From assembly GCA_009784975.1 (NCBI GenBank), contig WQXG01000013.1, positions 1 to 54,830 of the forward strand: DNA of 54,830 nucleotides, in the 5' to 3' direction. Position numbers and translations under genes: made by a program. Of this stretch, positions 7,646 to 15,828 are shown piece by piece (position 1 is the first letter of the stretch; every line of letters starts with the position of its first letter). The stretch comes from Treponema sp. Its GTDB lineage: Bacteria > Spirochaetota > Spirochaetia > Treponematales > Breznakiellaceae. The notes under the pieces are model-generated. The model ran no database searches, was not told the origin of the DNA, and saw nothing but the letters and a program-made list of their open reading frames with translations.

Positions 7646-9106
7646 CTATTGGTTTACACTCGTTAATGTTACCGGGGGTTCAAGCATATCCTGAATGCCT
7701 GTGGTGCTCAGGCGGACTCTGGAGAGCAAAAGCGCGTTAGCCATGGGTTCAACCTTGTAAACCCTGCGGTCGTTTTCTTCAAAACGCAGCTCTAAAAGTT
7801 CAGTTCCGTCCAGGTTAAAAAATACATAACGGCCTCTTCTGGAAGTACGGTCGCTTGAATTTATGATATATTCGCCGTTGTCGTTAAATTGGACTCTTCC
7901 CCATGAGGAATCGTAGAGCGCGTTTGTTGCCTCTTTAATCCGGGTAATCTGGTTGTTAACAGCAGTGCCTGCAGCTCTTCGGTAGGAACCGTCCCATGTG
8001 GTGTTTGCCGTTATTCTCAGGCGGACATCTTCATCGACCCTTAGCCTGATACTTTCAAGCGATTCGAGCTCAATATAGATAGAGCGCGATAATGTACTGA
8101 TGGAGATATTCTGGCTTCTTATAAACAAACCATAACGGGTATGGGTAGAGGTTTGCCAGCGGAAAACCTGCTGCGCCTCATCGCCGAAAAAGATTATTTC
8201 CTTGCCGGACGGGTTAAAATAAAGATACTGTTTTGTATCTACTGTGCCGTTTGGATTGACATAGTACCAAAGACCGTGTATGAAATTTTCAAAGACCCCG
8301 GGAACACCGCTTAATAGTTCCCTAAGCCGCCTTTGTTCTATCTGGGAGCCCGCTATTCTGGAAACGCTGACCTGTTCATAATGTTCTCTTGCATGGTTAT
8401 AGGAATAAACTGTTTCTATCCGGTCAAGCATATTGGATGACCTGGGGTCAGGTCCGTAAGTTATTATGTTAAAGCTGTTTCCCCTTGTAAGCCCCTGCTG
8501 ATATGCCGAAGAACGGACTGTTTCCTGGACAACAATGGAACCCGCAATTTGCAATTCCGCGATTTTTTTGTAATTGCTCTGCCTTGCTCCGCTTTGCCTG
8601 AAAATCGTCATGGTTTGTTCATTTCTCGCATTAAGGCCTGTAACAATTATACAGTTATTTCTGTCTCCTATCAGATCCTGGCTAAAAAGGGAAATTGTTT
8701 CTGCGCGGGTTGCGGCAGTAGGATAATCCCACATCCTTCTGTAGTCCCTGATATATTCATCAAAGCGCATAAAGGTAAGATGTATATGGCTGTCCGCCAA
8801 ACTGCGGTAAGCGGCAAATTGTTCTTCCGCAAGAGCGCCAACATTTTCCCTGTTAAGGATGGCGATGGTAACCTCTCCCTCCTGCAGGGGGATTTTTGTA
8901 TTTAAGTTTTGGTCAAGTCTGTTTTCCCCGTTCGGATCACTTGTAGAGTAGGTTGTTGCCTCTCCGGGCATTACAATTCTTGTCCTGATTGTCTCTTCTT
9001 CCTGCGGGGAAAAAAAATGTTTCCAAAGACCCGTTGCCAGAAATATTATAAAAAGGACAGATATTGCCGCAACGGCGATGGAAAAATAAAAAAATGTTTT
9101 TTTCAT
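7646..9106 (-). CDS. Pallilysin-related (TP0751-like) envelope protein
   Basis: 486 residues. An N-terminal hydrophobic segment (about 7-28) with no lipobox looks like a membrane anchor. A large extracytoplasmic region follows, whose C-terminal part (NFIHGLWYYVNPNGTVD, YLYFNPSGKEIIFFG, GRYVFFNLDGTELLELRF) resembles the lipocalin-like barrel of pallilysin-type adhesins. Identification rests mainly on context: in T. pallidum, from memory, tp0750 (vWA) and tp0751 (pallilysin) adjoin cfpA (tp0748), and the same trio is here. The HEXXH protease motif reported for TP0751 is absent; the nearest string is HAREH. So a protease role should not be assumed. The gene starts 12 bp after the vWA gene ends. 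Confidence 0.65.
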   Translation of the reverse strand: MKKTFFYFSIAVAAISVLFIIFLATGLWKHFFSPQEEETIRTRIVMPGEATTYSTSDPNGENRLDQNLNTKIPLQEGEVTIAILNRENVGALAEEQFAAYRSLADSHIHLTFMRFDEYIRDYRRMWDYPTAATRAETISLFSQDLIGDRNNCIIVTGLNARNEQTMTIFRQSGARQSNYKKIAELQIAGSIVVQETVRSSAYQQGLTRGNSFNIITYGPDPRSSNMLDRIETVYSYNHAREHYEQVSVSRIAGSQIEQRRLRELLSGVPGVFENFIHGLWYYVNPNGTVDTKQYLYFNPSGKEIIFFGDEAQQVFRWQTSTHTRYGLFIRSQNISISTLSRSIYIELESLESIRLRVDEDVRLRITANTTWDGSYRRAAGTAVNNQITRIKEATNALYDSSWGRVQFNDNGEYIINSSDRTSRRGRYVFFNLDGTELLELRFEENDRRVYKVEPMANALLLSRVRLSTTGIQDMLEPPVTLTSVNQ

Positions 9107-9118
9107 TACAATGTCTTT

Positions 9119-9652
9119 TTAAAAGAAAGATGCTGCAGAGCTCTTTACCCTTGCGTCGATGTTAAGACCAACGACAATCGCCCGCCAGCCTGAAAATTCC
9201 TCTATTCTGGAAAACCGCATTAAATTTGCCTGAGGACCGGAAAGGGTTGAGGTTAGCGCCGCGGGGGACGCGCTTATTAGCAGGGTATAGCTGAAACCCG
9301 CGCTGGAGCGCAGAGCAGCCGCTTCCCTTAAAGCGCCCGAAAAATCCGCGGATGTTCCGGAACCCGATAAATCGCGGATGCTCCTTTTTGCCGCGTCCCT
9401 GTCGGACTGGCTGTTCATGGTTCCCGAATAAATGACCCTGGCAGAGGAGCCCGCGCTCCAAATTGTGACCCTGTCTCCTGCCGCGAGAATCTGGTCAAGC
9501 CGCCCGGATACCCAGTCGGTAACATTGGTTTTAACAGCCCCAAGAGAGGAAGACCCGTCAATAATCAAATTTACGTTAATCGGCGCGCGATCCGCCCCAA
9601 ATAAGGGAGATAGGCAAAAAACAGCCAAAATGGCAAATATCAGCTTTCTCAT
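9119..9652 (-). CDS. Periplasmic von Willebrand factor A domain protein (TP0750-like)
   Basis: 177 residues with a signal peptide (MRKLIFAILAVFCLSPLFG). The rest is a single vWA fold beginning at INVNLIIDGSSSLG, where DGSSS is the MIDAS DxSxS metal site, and continuing through VTIWSAGSS, GTSADFSGALREA and YTLLISASP. vWA domains bind protein ligands through a divalent metal. It is co-directional with the pallilysin-like gene 12 bp downstream, matching the tp0750-tp0751 pair of T. pallidum (recalled, not searched). No Shine-Dalgarno is seen; a TAAAAT box ends 6 nt before the ATG, hinting at a leaderless message. Confidence 0.75.
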   Translation of the reverse strand: MRKLIFAILAVFCLSPLFGADRAPINVNLIIDGSSSLGAVKTNVTDWVSGRLDQILAAGDRVTIWSAGSSARVIYSGTMNSQSDRDAAKRSIRDLSGSGTSADFSGALREAAALRSSAGFSYTLLISASPAALTSTLSGPQANLMRFSRIEEFSGWRAIVVGLNIDARVKSSAASFF

Positions 9653-9753
9653 ACCCGTATTTTATCATATTTCTGTAAATTATGCTAGATAGTGTCTATA
9701 ATTTGTCCGTATTATAGAAAGACACTAATAACTGAATTTTAATTAAAAAAGGC

Positions 9754-9783
9754 TTTACATTTAGTTTAATAATATGGTATCCT
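9754..9783 (+). promoter_or_regulatory. Promoter for cfpA
   Basis: TTTACA (9754-9759), 18 bp, TATCCT (9778-9783), followed by about 40 nt of leader with AAGGAG before the ATG at 9830. It lies in the 177-bp divergent region between the vWA gene and cfpA. Confidence 0.45.
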
Positions 9784-9829
9784 TCCTTTAGTATTGTAGT
9801 TTCAAACTATATTTATAAGGAGAGTTAAT

Positions 9830-11824
9830 ATGGGAGCAATTGATCTGCCCAAAAGCCCGAATGTATTTCATCCGGAAAAACCAAGTGCAGTCGGTTCACG
9901 CAATTCATTGGCACAGGAATATCGTGACCAACAGGCTGAAGTTAATTTGTTGCTGGAGGAAGAAACCAATAAGGTTATCCACCACCTGACAGCGAAACTG
10001 CCCAAAGACGTTCTTGAACGTCTCGATGTAATGGGCGGCTTAAAAGAAAAGCTGTACAATTACTTCAATCAGAATTTCCAGAACATGTTCAATCGTTACA
10101 TGGTAACGAGCGAAGATGAAATGGTAAAGAAAGTGCGTAACTTTGTTGACAGGGAAGAGACAAAAGTCCTGTCGCGCTACACGCCCAAAGAAATCGCTAT
10201 CCTTCTTGACGAAGTAGGCGGCGCCGACAAGTTCAATACCGGCGAAATTGAAAAATCCGTAGTTAATATGTACGGTCACCTTCAGGGGCACATTCAGAGG
10301 GGTGTCAACGAACTTGAAACCCACACCAACAGCATCCTTCGCCAGAAGACCGACACCGGCGCTTTCGTACGCGGTGAGAATGCTTACTCAATCGTAAAGT
10401 GCGCATTCAAAGACAACCAGCGCAAACCCAAAACCGTTACCGATGTTAAGCTTTCGGTCAACATTCTTGATTCCGAACTTATCAGCCCGATCTTCCACTA
10501 TCAGGTAACTGTTGAATATCTTGTAAAAGATTTAATCGCAAAGCACATTATCGACAGCATTGATAAAATCATCGAACAGGTAAAAGATGAAAGAATCGAT
10601 CAGGGTCAGGAAGAACTTTCGGACAGCGAAATTATCTTCACAAAAATGGGCAAAATTGAATCCTTCACAGATGACGACACAGACAACGCCAAATCCAAGC
10701 GCTATACCTTTATGGCAAAAACACTCATGGAAAGGCTCCATGACCTGCGCGCGGAAATTGATCCGGAATCCTTTGATGCCCTTAACGTCCGCGAAAATAT
10801 CAAGAAAATCATCGACATGGAAAACATCCGCAACCGCGGCTTTAACACCGCTATCAACTCAATCACCTCGATTCTTGATACTTCCAAAATGGGCTATCAG
10901 TTCATCGAAAACCTTAAAAACGGCCGCGAACTTATTATTCGTGAATACGAAGATACAGACCTCGCCAACCTGCCTGATGAACGCTATTCAATCAAAATGC
11001 GCTACTTTGACAATGCCCAGCTCATCGAAGACCGCAAGGCCTATGATGTCCAGCTTAAGAGCTTTGAAACCGAAGTACAGCATCTTTGGGATGTTCTTGA
11101 AGTCATTTATATGGAAAAGAAAAGCGGCTACAAAGTCGAAGATTTTGAAGATTTGGCTAAAAAGAGCAAGGATAAAATCAGGAAAAACATTAAAGATAAA
11201 TCCGGCGAACCCATGTACGAAGACACAGCCAAGGTTTGGGACGAAATTTCCTTTGTTAAAGCAGCGGAAACAGAAGTTGAAAAATCCAACCGCACCTATG
11301 TTTTTGAAAAAGACAGGATCCGCACCAGAATTATCAGAATGCGCGACAGGATGAAAAAAATGTACGATTACCTGTATCCAATCGAAAGACGCGTTATGGA
11401 AGACAGGCTTGCATGGCTCGAAAGTGAATATTACAGGTTCGATTACATGATCAACCCCTATCACCTGCAGCCCGGTATCCTTTTGGACGTAGATATTACA
11501 TCCATTAAGCGCAAAAAAGCGACATTGGACGCTATGGCAAACGTTCTTAACGAATTCCTGCACGGCGTATCCAAAGGCTTTGCCGATGCCGCATTCGCAT
11601 CCTTCAGCCGCAGAAGGTCAACTGTCCGTGAAGACATTAACCAGTCATTCAGTTCAGTTGCAAGCAGCGAAGAAGAAGCCGCTGCCGCAGCTCCCGCTCC
11701 AAAGGCAATTGCTGCTCCTAAAGCTTCCGCTTCAAAAGCGCCTGCCAAAAATAAAAAGAAAGGCGTAGTTGATTCAAAAGCAAAGAAAAAACCCTCTCGC
11801 GGATCTGGACTTACCGAACTCTAA
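9830..11824 (+). CDS. cfpA: Cytoplasmic filament protein A
   Basis: A 664-residue, highly charged, largely helical protein that I recognise as CfpA, the subunit of the ribbon-like cytoplasmic filaments running under the inner membrane of treponemes. Long helical/coiled segments ([38 protein letters not shown]) dominate residues 1-600. The last 60 residues are an Ala/Pro/Lys-rich tail ([21 protein letters not shown]) like those in two other genes of the window. Codon use (AAC, ATC, CGC) is strongly biased, consistent with an abundant protein. It has a strong Shine-Dalgarno (AAGGAG), its own promoter and its own terminator. No signal peptide, so cytoplasmic. Confidence 0.92.
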   Translation: MGAIDLPKSPNVFHPEKPSAVGSRNSLAQEYRDQQAEVNLLLEEETNKVIHHLTAKLPKDVLERLDVMGGLKEKLYNYFNQNFQNMFNRYMVTSEDEMVKKVRNFVDREETKVLSRYTPKEIAILLDEVGGADKFNTGEIEKSVVNMYGHLQGHIQRGVNELETHTNSILRQKTDTGAFVRGENAYSIVKCAFKDNQRKPKTVTDVKLSVNILDSELISPIFHYQVTVEYLVKDLIAKHIIDSIDKIIEQVKDERIDQGQEELSDSEIIFTKMGKIESFTDDDTDNAKSKRYTFMAKTLMERLHDLRAEIDPESFDALNVRENIKKIIDMENIRNRGFNTAINSITSILDTSKMGYQFIENLKNGRELIIREYEDTDLANLPDERYSIKMRYFDNAQLIEDRKAYDVQLKSFETEVQHLWDVLEVIYMEKKSGYKVEDFEDLAKKSKDKIRKNIKDKSGEPMYEDTAKVWDEISFVKAAETEVEKSNRTYVFEKDRIRTRIIRMRDRMKKMYDYLYPIERRVMEDRLAWLESEYYRFDYMINPYHLQPGILLDVDITSIKRKKATLDAMANVLNEFLHGVSKGFADAAFASFSRRRSTVREDINQSFSSVASSEEEAAAAAPAPKAIAAPKASASKAPAKNKKKGVVDSKAKKKPSRGSGLTEL

Positions 11825-11860
11825 AATATAGGGAAACGTAAGGAAACAGTAGTTTACTGA

Positions 11861-11894
11861 ACGCCCCCGATAGAAATTTCGGGGGCGTTTTTTT
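11861..11894 (+). terminator. Rho-independent terminator after cfpA
   Basis: ACGCCCCCGA, a loop, and the complementary arm TCGGGGGCGT, followed by a run of T. A GC-rich stem of about 10 bp sits 37 bp after the cfpA stop, between cfpA and the HPr-like gene. It would uncouple the abundant filament message from the genes downstream. Confidence 0.9.
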
Positions 11895-11920
11895 AAAATT
11901 TTTATAATTAAGGAGGGTTT

Positions 11921-12937
11921 ATGGCAGACAGCTATAACCTTGAAATGCTTTCCACCCGCGCGGGTTTTAACAGTGCGGTCAGGCATATTAAGAAAACAAT
12001 AGAAATTTCGGGAAAAGCCGAGTCTGGAAATCTTGGCGATATTATTTATGAAATGGATGATGAAGAATTAACAAGCGGCAGAATTAATCTTTTATTAAGG
12101 ATGCTGTTGGTTGATAAGCTCGGCTACAAGACGGCTTCTGCCAATTTGTCGGAAACTGTCGATGATCTTTCTGCCCTTGCAAAGGAATTTGCAAAGTGGA
12201 ACGGCGTAGACCTTGTTGCTGCATATTTCCATCCGGAACTTGGGCTTTTAATAGCAAATCCCAAAGTAGAAGAAGAACTTGCCGGTTTCGGCGAACTTCG
12301 CAAACGGGAATTGCTTGTAGTATATGCCGGTCTTCAGGGCGGACAAACAAATGAAGATTGCCAGAAAGCGGCGCAGCTTGCATTGCGTCTTTTTGAAGGC
12401 GATAAAGTTACTGTTCCTTCTTCTCTTACAAGGGGCAAGTTTACGGTTAAAAAGGTTTCCAAGCCCAAACAGGCAGCGGAAGTTAAACCTGCGAAAACAA
12501 AGGCAGCCAAACCTAAAGCAGGAGCGGCAAAGAAAGCTCCCGCGAAAGGCGCGCCGGCTCCTGTTAAAAAAGCCGCCGCTCTGCCGGTTAAGTCTTCGGC
12601 AGGACCTTCTAAGATGACCCCAAGGTATGCGGTAATTGTTCAAAACGAGCTTTTCCATAACGGAAATGTTGAAGCATGGAAAAAGATTATTGCAAGTTAC
12701 AGGGCAAAACATCCTACCCTTGAAGTATTTATCTACTACGAAGGGGAGAGAATCCTTGACATCAATTCTTTGTTCAAGTGGGGCAAGGTAAAACATGGCA
12801 CTGCCATTGAATTTGCCATAGCCGGAAATGAAATTCAGGATGTAGCAAAACTTCAGCGTTATCTGGCACAGGGTGCCAGCCAGATGTTTGAAGCATTCCT
12901 GCGCGGCCCGGTAAACTCCGTGCTTAAATTGTTTTAA
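11921..12937 (+). CDS. Protein with novel N-terminal domain, Lys/Ala/Pro linker and HPr-like C-terminal domain
   Basis: 338 residues in three parts. Residues 1-175 are a helical domain I do not recognise. Residues 180-230 are a Lys/Ala/Pro linker. Residues 231-325 follow the pattern of the PTS phosphocarrier HPr: a strand, NELFHNGNVEAWKK where His246 falls close to the HPr His15 position, FIYYEGERILDINSLFKW where Ser283 falls at the Ser46 position, and HGTAIEFAIAGNEIQDVAKL. The HPr active-site Arg and Pro (HARP) are replaced by NGN. The gene is 12 bp upstream of the PPDK-like gene, so the two are co-expressed, and it follows cfpA; by memory this is the tp0747 position. AAGGAGG precedes the ATG. 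The HPr assignment is my pattern match and needs a profile or structure test. Confidence 0.7.
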   Translation: MADSYNLEMLSTRAGFNSAVRHIKKTIEISGKAESGNLGDIIYEMDDEELTSGRINLLLRMLLVDKLGYKTASANLSETVDDLSALAKEFAKWNGVDLVAAYFHPELGLLIANPKVEEELAGFGELRKRELLVVYAGLQGGQTNEDCQKAAQLALRLFEGDKVTVPSSLTRGKFTVKKVSKPKQAAEVKPAKTKAAKPKAGAAKKAPAKGAPAPVKKAAALPVKSSAGPSKMTPRYAVIVQNELFHNGNVEAWKKIIASYRAKHPTLEVFIYYEGERILDINSLFKWGKVKHGTAIEFAIAGNEIQDVAKLQRYLAQGASQMFEAFLRGPVNSVLKLF

Positions 12938-12949
12938 GGTAGGGAATAT

Positions 12950-15634
12950 ATGGACTCAAGAATACATTTTTTTAGCCAGAAAGACATTATCTCGCAGAAG
13001 GTTAACCCCGAACTGCTGGGTATTCGCGGACGGCAAGCCAATGAATTTGCCGAATTGGGATTTCCCATTCTTCCCGGGATGATCCTTGATACGGAGCTTG
13101 CATCGGATATTGATCCAAAAGCAATAAAGAAAGATGTCTTTGATCTTTTGGGAAAATGCGCAAAAATAGTCGGGAAAAATTACGGGGACAGCGAAAACCC
13201 CATGCTTTTAAAGATAATTATTTCCTCCAACATGGCTATTACCAATTATCCGGCGCTTCATAACTTTGGACTTGTAAAGCCGACCATTAACGGTTTCGCA
13301 AAGTGGGTAGGCGCGGATTTTGCGGCAAACGAAGTTTTATTCCTTATCAGCGGAATGATGATGATCCAGGAAAGGATTAAAGAGCTGGAAGATAAAACCA
13401 AAGAAAAAGAAGACATTGCCGCTAAATTAAAAATTATTAAAAGACTGCTTGGCATTAAAGGTCCTTCCAATGAACTGCATCAGGAAGACAAAACGCCGAT
13501 GCCCAAGAAAAAAACCGCGATTGAATACATGGATGAATACGGCAAGTATTTCCCCAAAGGTTTCTTTGATGACGCGGAAAGCCAGCTCATGCTTGCTCTT
13601 GATGAAATCTCCAAAATGTTAAAAATGGATGAGCAGAACGACAATGATACCGCTCTTGGCATTCAGCCAATGGTATACGGCAACTATGGCAAAGCTTCCT
13701 GCTCCGGTTATTTTTACAGCCGTAATGTGGTAACAGGCGATAAAAAACTTCAGGGACAGTATTTTACAGGCAAGTTTAACGAAATCGGCGCTACAGGGCA
13801 TGAAATCAATAAAATCGATGCGGCGCATCTTAAACAGCTTGAAAAAATAGCATGGACTCTGGAAGACAGGTTTAAAGAAATCCGCCAGGTTCGCTTTACT
13901 GTAGAAAACGGCAAATTGTGGCTGATTGAACAGAGACTTGTCGAGCAAAAATCTACACAGGCAGATTTAAAACTTCTGCTTGATCTTCAGAAACGCAAGA
14001 TTGTTGATACAGCCTATGTTGTAAAAGCAATTGATCCTTTAAGGCTCAATGAAATTCTGCACCCTGTTATTAATCCTTCAAGCGTAAAGGGCTTAAAGTC
14101 CTGGAAGGGCGGAATTGCGGGAGCGCCGGGAGCGGCTATTGGGCGTGTTTTCTTCAGTACCAATGCTCTTTTGGAAGCGAAAAGACAGGCTGCGCAGCAC
14201 GGCGAAGACAGCCGCTTTATTCTGGTTTTGGAATCTTCTTTTGCGGAAGACGTAAAAGCTATCGAAGTAAGTACCGGTGTATTAACGGCAGAAGGCGGTT
14301 ATTCCGCGCATGCGTCCGTAGTAGCGCGCCAGTACGGAAAAGTGTCTCTTGTTTCCCCCATACTTAAAATCAAGGGAACAAAGGCAACAATTGGAACATT
14401 TAGTTTTTCCCAGGGCGATTACATCACCATCGATGTTCCTTTCTACGGTGAATCATCGGTATACATAGGAGTTGCGGATTTAATCGAGCCCAATCCAAAA
14501 GAATCAGGATTACTGGATTTCATCGATCTTTCAAAGAGCTTCCTTAAAAAGTTCCATATCCGCTGCAATGCCGACACTCCAAAGGATGCGGCTCTTGCGT
14601 TAAGTTTCGGCGCTGACGGTGTTGGCTTATGCCGCACAGAGCATATGTTCTTAAAAGGGGACAGGATCAATGTTTTCCGTGACTTGCTCTTGTCTGATGA
14701 TAAAAAAGAACGCCAAAAAGCGCTTGATAAACTGCAGGTTATGCAGAGGGAAGATTTCTACGGTATCATGAAAGTAATGGCAGGCAAAGAAGTTACCATC
14801 CGTCTTTTGGATTCCCCCTTGCACGAATTTATGCCTCAAACAAGCGATGGAATGGCTGACTATATTGCCCATGTCGCGAAAGTTAAAAAGACAAAGCCGT
14901 CAAAAGCCGATATTACAGCGCGTATAGATGCCCTGCATGAACTTAATCCGATGCTCGGCCATCGCGGATGCCGCATTGCGGTTTCCTACCCGGAAATCTA
15001 CGCGATGCAGGTAAAAGCGATTTTCCAGGCTGCATTCAAATTACGCGCCGAAAAGGTAGATGTTCATCCGGAAATTATGGTTCCAATCGTAATGAATATG
15101 TCGGAATTGAAACTTATCGCATACGGCAAAAAGATCGAAGGTTTTAGTTATTTGGGTATCGTAGATATAGAAGAAAACCTGCGCAAAGAACTCAAGGCAA
15201 AAGCGGTAGATTACAAGATCGGTACAATGATTGAGCTGCCCGCGGCAGCCTTAGGAGCCGGAGAAATTGCCAAATACGGCAGATTCTTCAGTTTCGGCAC
15301 CAACGATTTAACCCAGACAACACTTGGTATCTCCAGGGATGACTTTACAACATTTATGCCCGATTACACCTTGTTTGACCTTATTGACGGTAACCCATTC
15401 AGCACACTGGACAACAGGGTAAAGGAGCTGATCAGCATAGCGACAGATCGCGGAAGGCTGACCCGCCCCGATTTGGTCTGCGGTCTTTGCGGCGAACACG
15501 GCGCGAACCCCATAAACGTACGTTTCTGTATGGATGCGGGTTTGAATTATGTGTCCTGCTCACCGTATTCAGTGCCGATTGCGCTTCTTGCGGTCGCCCA
15601 GGCAGAGATAGAGAAAGCCGAGGTTAAAAATTGA
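12950..15634 (+). CDS. ppdK: Pyruvate, phosphate dikinase-like enzyme with divergent ATP-binding domain
   Basis: 894 residues. The C-terminal PEP/pyruvate domain is canonical: GLCRTEHMF (Arg562), VTIRLLDSPLHEF (Arg618), NPMLGHRGCR, IGTMIELP, FFSFGTNDLTQTTLG and GLCGEHG (Cys847). The phosphohistidine domain has GGYSAHASVVAR with His454, Ser replacing the usual Thr/Asn. The N-terminal ATP-grasp half is unusual: where PPDKs have VRSGA followed by SMPGMMDTILNLGL I see IIISSNMAITNYPALHNFGL (89-108), and LWMLQTR is LWLIEQR (323-329). PPDK interconverts pyruvate/ATP/Pi and PEP/AMP/PPi; here the ATP partial reaction may be weakened or changed. It is co-transcribed with the HPr-like gene. The position matches tp0746, from memory. 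Confidence 0.88.
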   Translation: MDSRIHFFSQKDIISQKVNPELLGIRGRQANEFAELGFPILPGMILDTELASDIDPKAIKKDVFDLLGKCAKIVGKNYGDSENPMLLKIIISSNMAITNYPALHNFGLVKPTINGFAKWVGADFAANEVLFLISGMMMIQERIKELEDKTKEKEDIAAKLKIIKRLLGIKGPSNELHQEDKTPMPKKKTAIEYMDEYGKYFPKGFFDDAESQLMLALDEISKMLKMDEQNDNDTALGIQPMVYGNYGKASCSGYFYSRNVVTGDKKLQGQYFTGKFNEIGATGHEINKIDAAHLKQLEKIAWTLEDRFKEIRQVRFTVENGKLWLIEQRLVEQKSTQADLKLLLDLQKRKIVDTAYVVKAIDPLRLNEILHPVINPSSVKGLKSWKGGIAGAPGAAIGRVFFSTNALLEAKRQAAQHGEDSRFILVLESSFAEDVKAIEVSTGVLTAEGGYSAHASVVARQYGKVSLVSPILKIKGTKATIGTFSFSQGDYITIDVPFYGESSVYIGVADLIEPNPKESGLLDFIDLSKSFLKKFHIRCNADTPKDAALALSFGADGVGLCRTEHMFLKGDRINVFRDLLLSDDKKERQKALDKLQVMQREDFYGIMKVMAGKEVTIRLLDSPLHEFMPQTSDGMADYIAHVAKVKKTKPSKADITARIDALHELNPMLGHRGCRIAVSYPEIYAMQVKAIFQAAFKLRAEKVDVHPEIMVPIVMNMSELKLIAYGKKIEGFSYLGIVDIEENLRKELKAKAVDYKIGTMIELPAAALGAGEIAKYGRFFSFGTNDLTQTTLGISRDDFTTFMPDYTLFDLIDGNPFSTLDNRVKELISIATDRGRLTRPDLVCGLCGEHGANPINVRFCMDAGLNYVSCSPYSVPIALLAVAQAEIEKAEVKN

Positions 15635-15637
15635 TTG

Positions 15638-15654
15638 TCCCCTTAAAGGGGGTT
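15638..15654 (+). terminator. Weak terminator-like hairpin after ppdK
   Basis: TCCCC-TTAAA-GGGGG followed only by TTTA. It lies 4 bp after the stop codon; the T-tract is short, so termination would be partial. Confidence 0.35.
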
Positions 15655-15676
15655 TAGTGCTGAAAAGTACAATTAA

Positions 15677-15707
15677 TTGACTGGAAAAAGCGTTGAGACT
15701 GGATAAT
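15677..15707 (+). promoter_or_regulatory. Possible promoter for the pectate lyase gene
   Basis: TTGACT (15677-15682), 19 bp, GATAAT (15702-15707). The long spacer makes it only plausible. It would give a leader of about 115 nt containing the hairpins listed next. Confidence 0.35.
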
Positions 15708-15712
15708 AATCT

Positions 15713-15808
15713 ATATTGAGGAGTATTGTCTTCAATATTAAGTGTAGCATGATTACGTTGTAATTGTGTTACAGGGTGAAAACGTTGTTTTCGCCTTATT
15801 AATTTTTT
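15713..15808 (+). promoter_or_regulatory. Structured leader with attenuator-like hairpin upstream of the pectate lyase gene
   Basis: Two hairpins precede the gene. The first has ATATTGA (15713-15719) pairing with TCAATAT (15732-15738). The second has GGTGAAAAC, loop GTT, GTTTTCGCC (15775-15795) followed by TTATTAATTTTTT, terminator-like. If the promoter at 15677 is right, the second hairpin could attenuate transcription before the ribosome site (AGGAGGG). If not, it simply ends the ppdK transcript. Confidence 0.45.
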
Positions 15809-15828
15809 ATAAGAATAGGAGGGCTTAG

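Noticed and set aside
10587-11354. 255-residue forward frame inside cfpA
   Set aside because: Out-of-frame shadow caused by the strong codon bias of cfpA.
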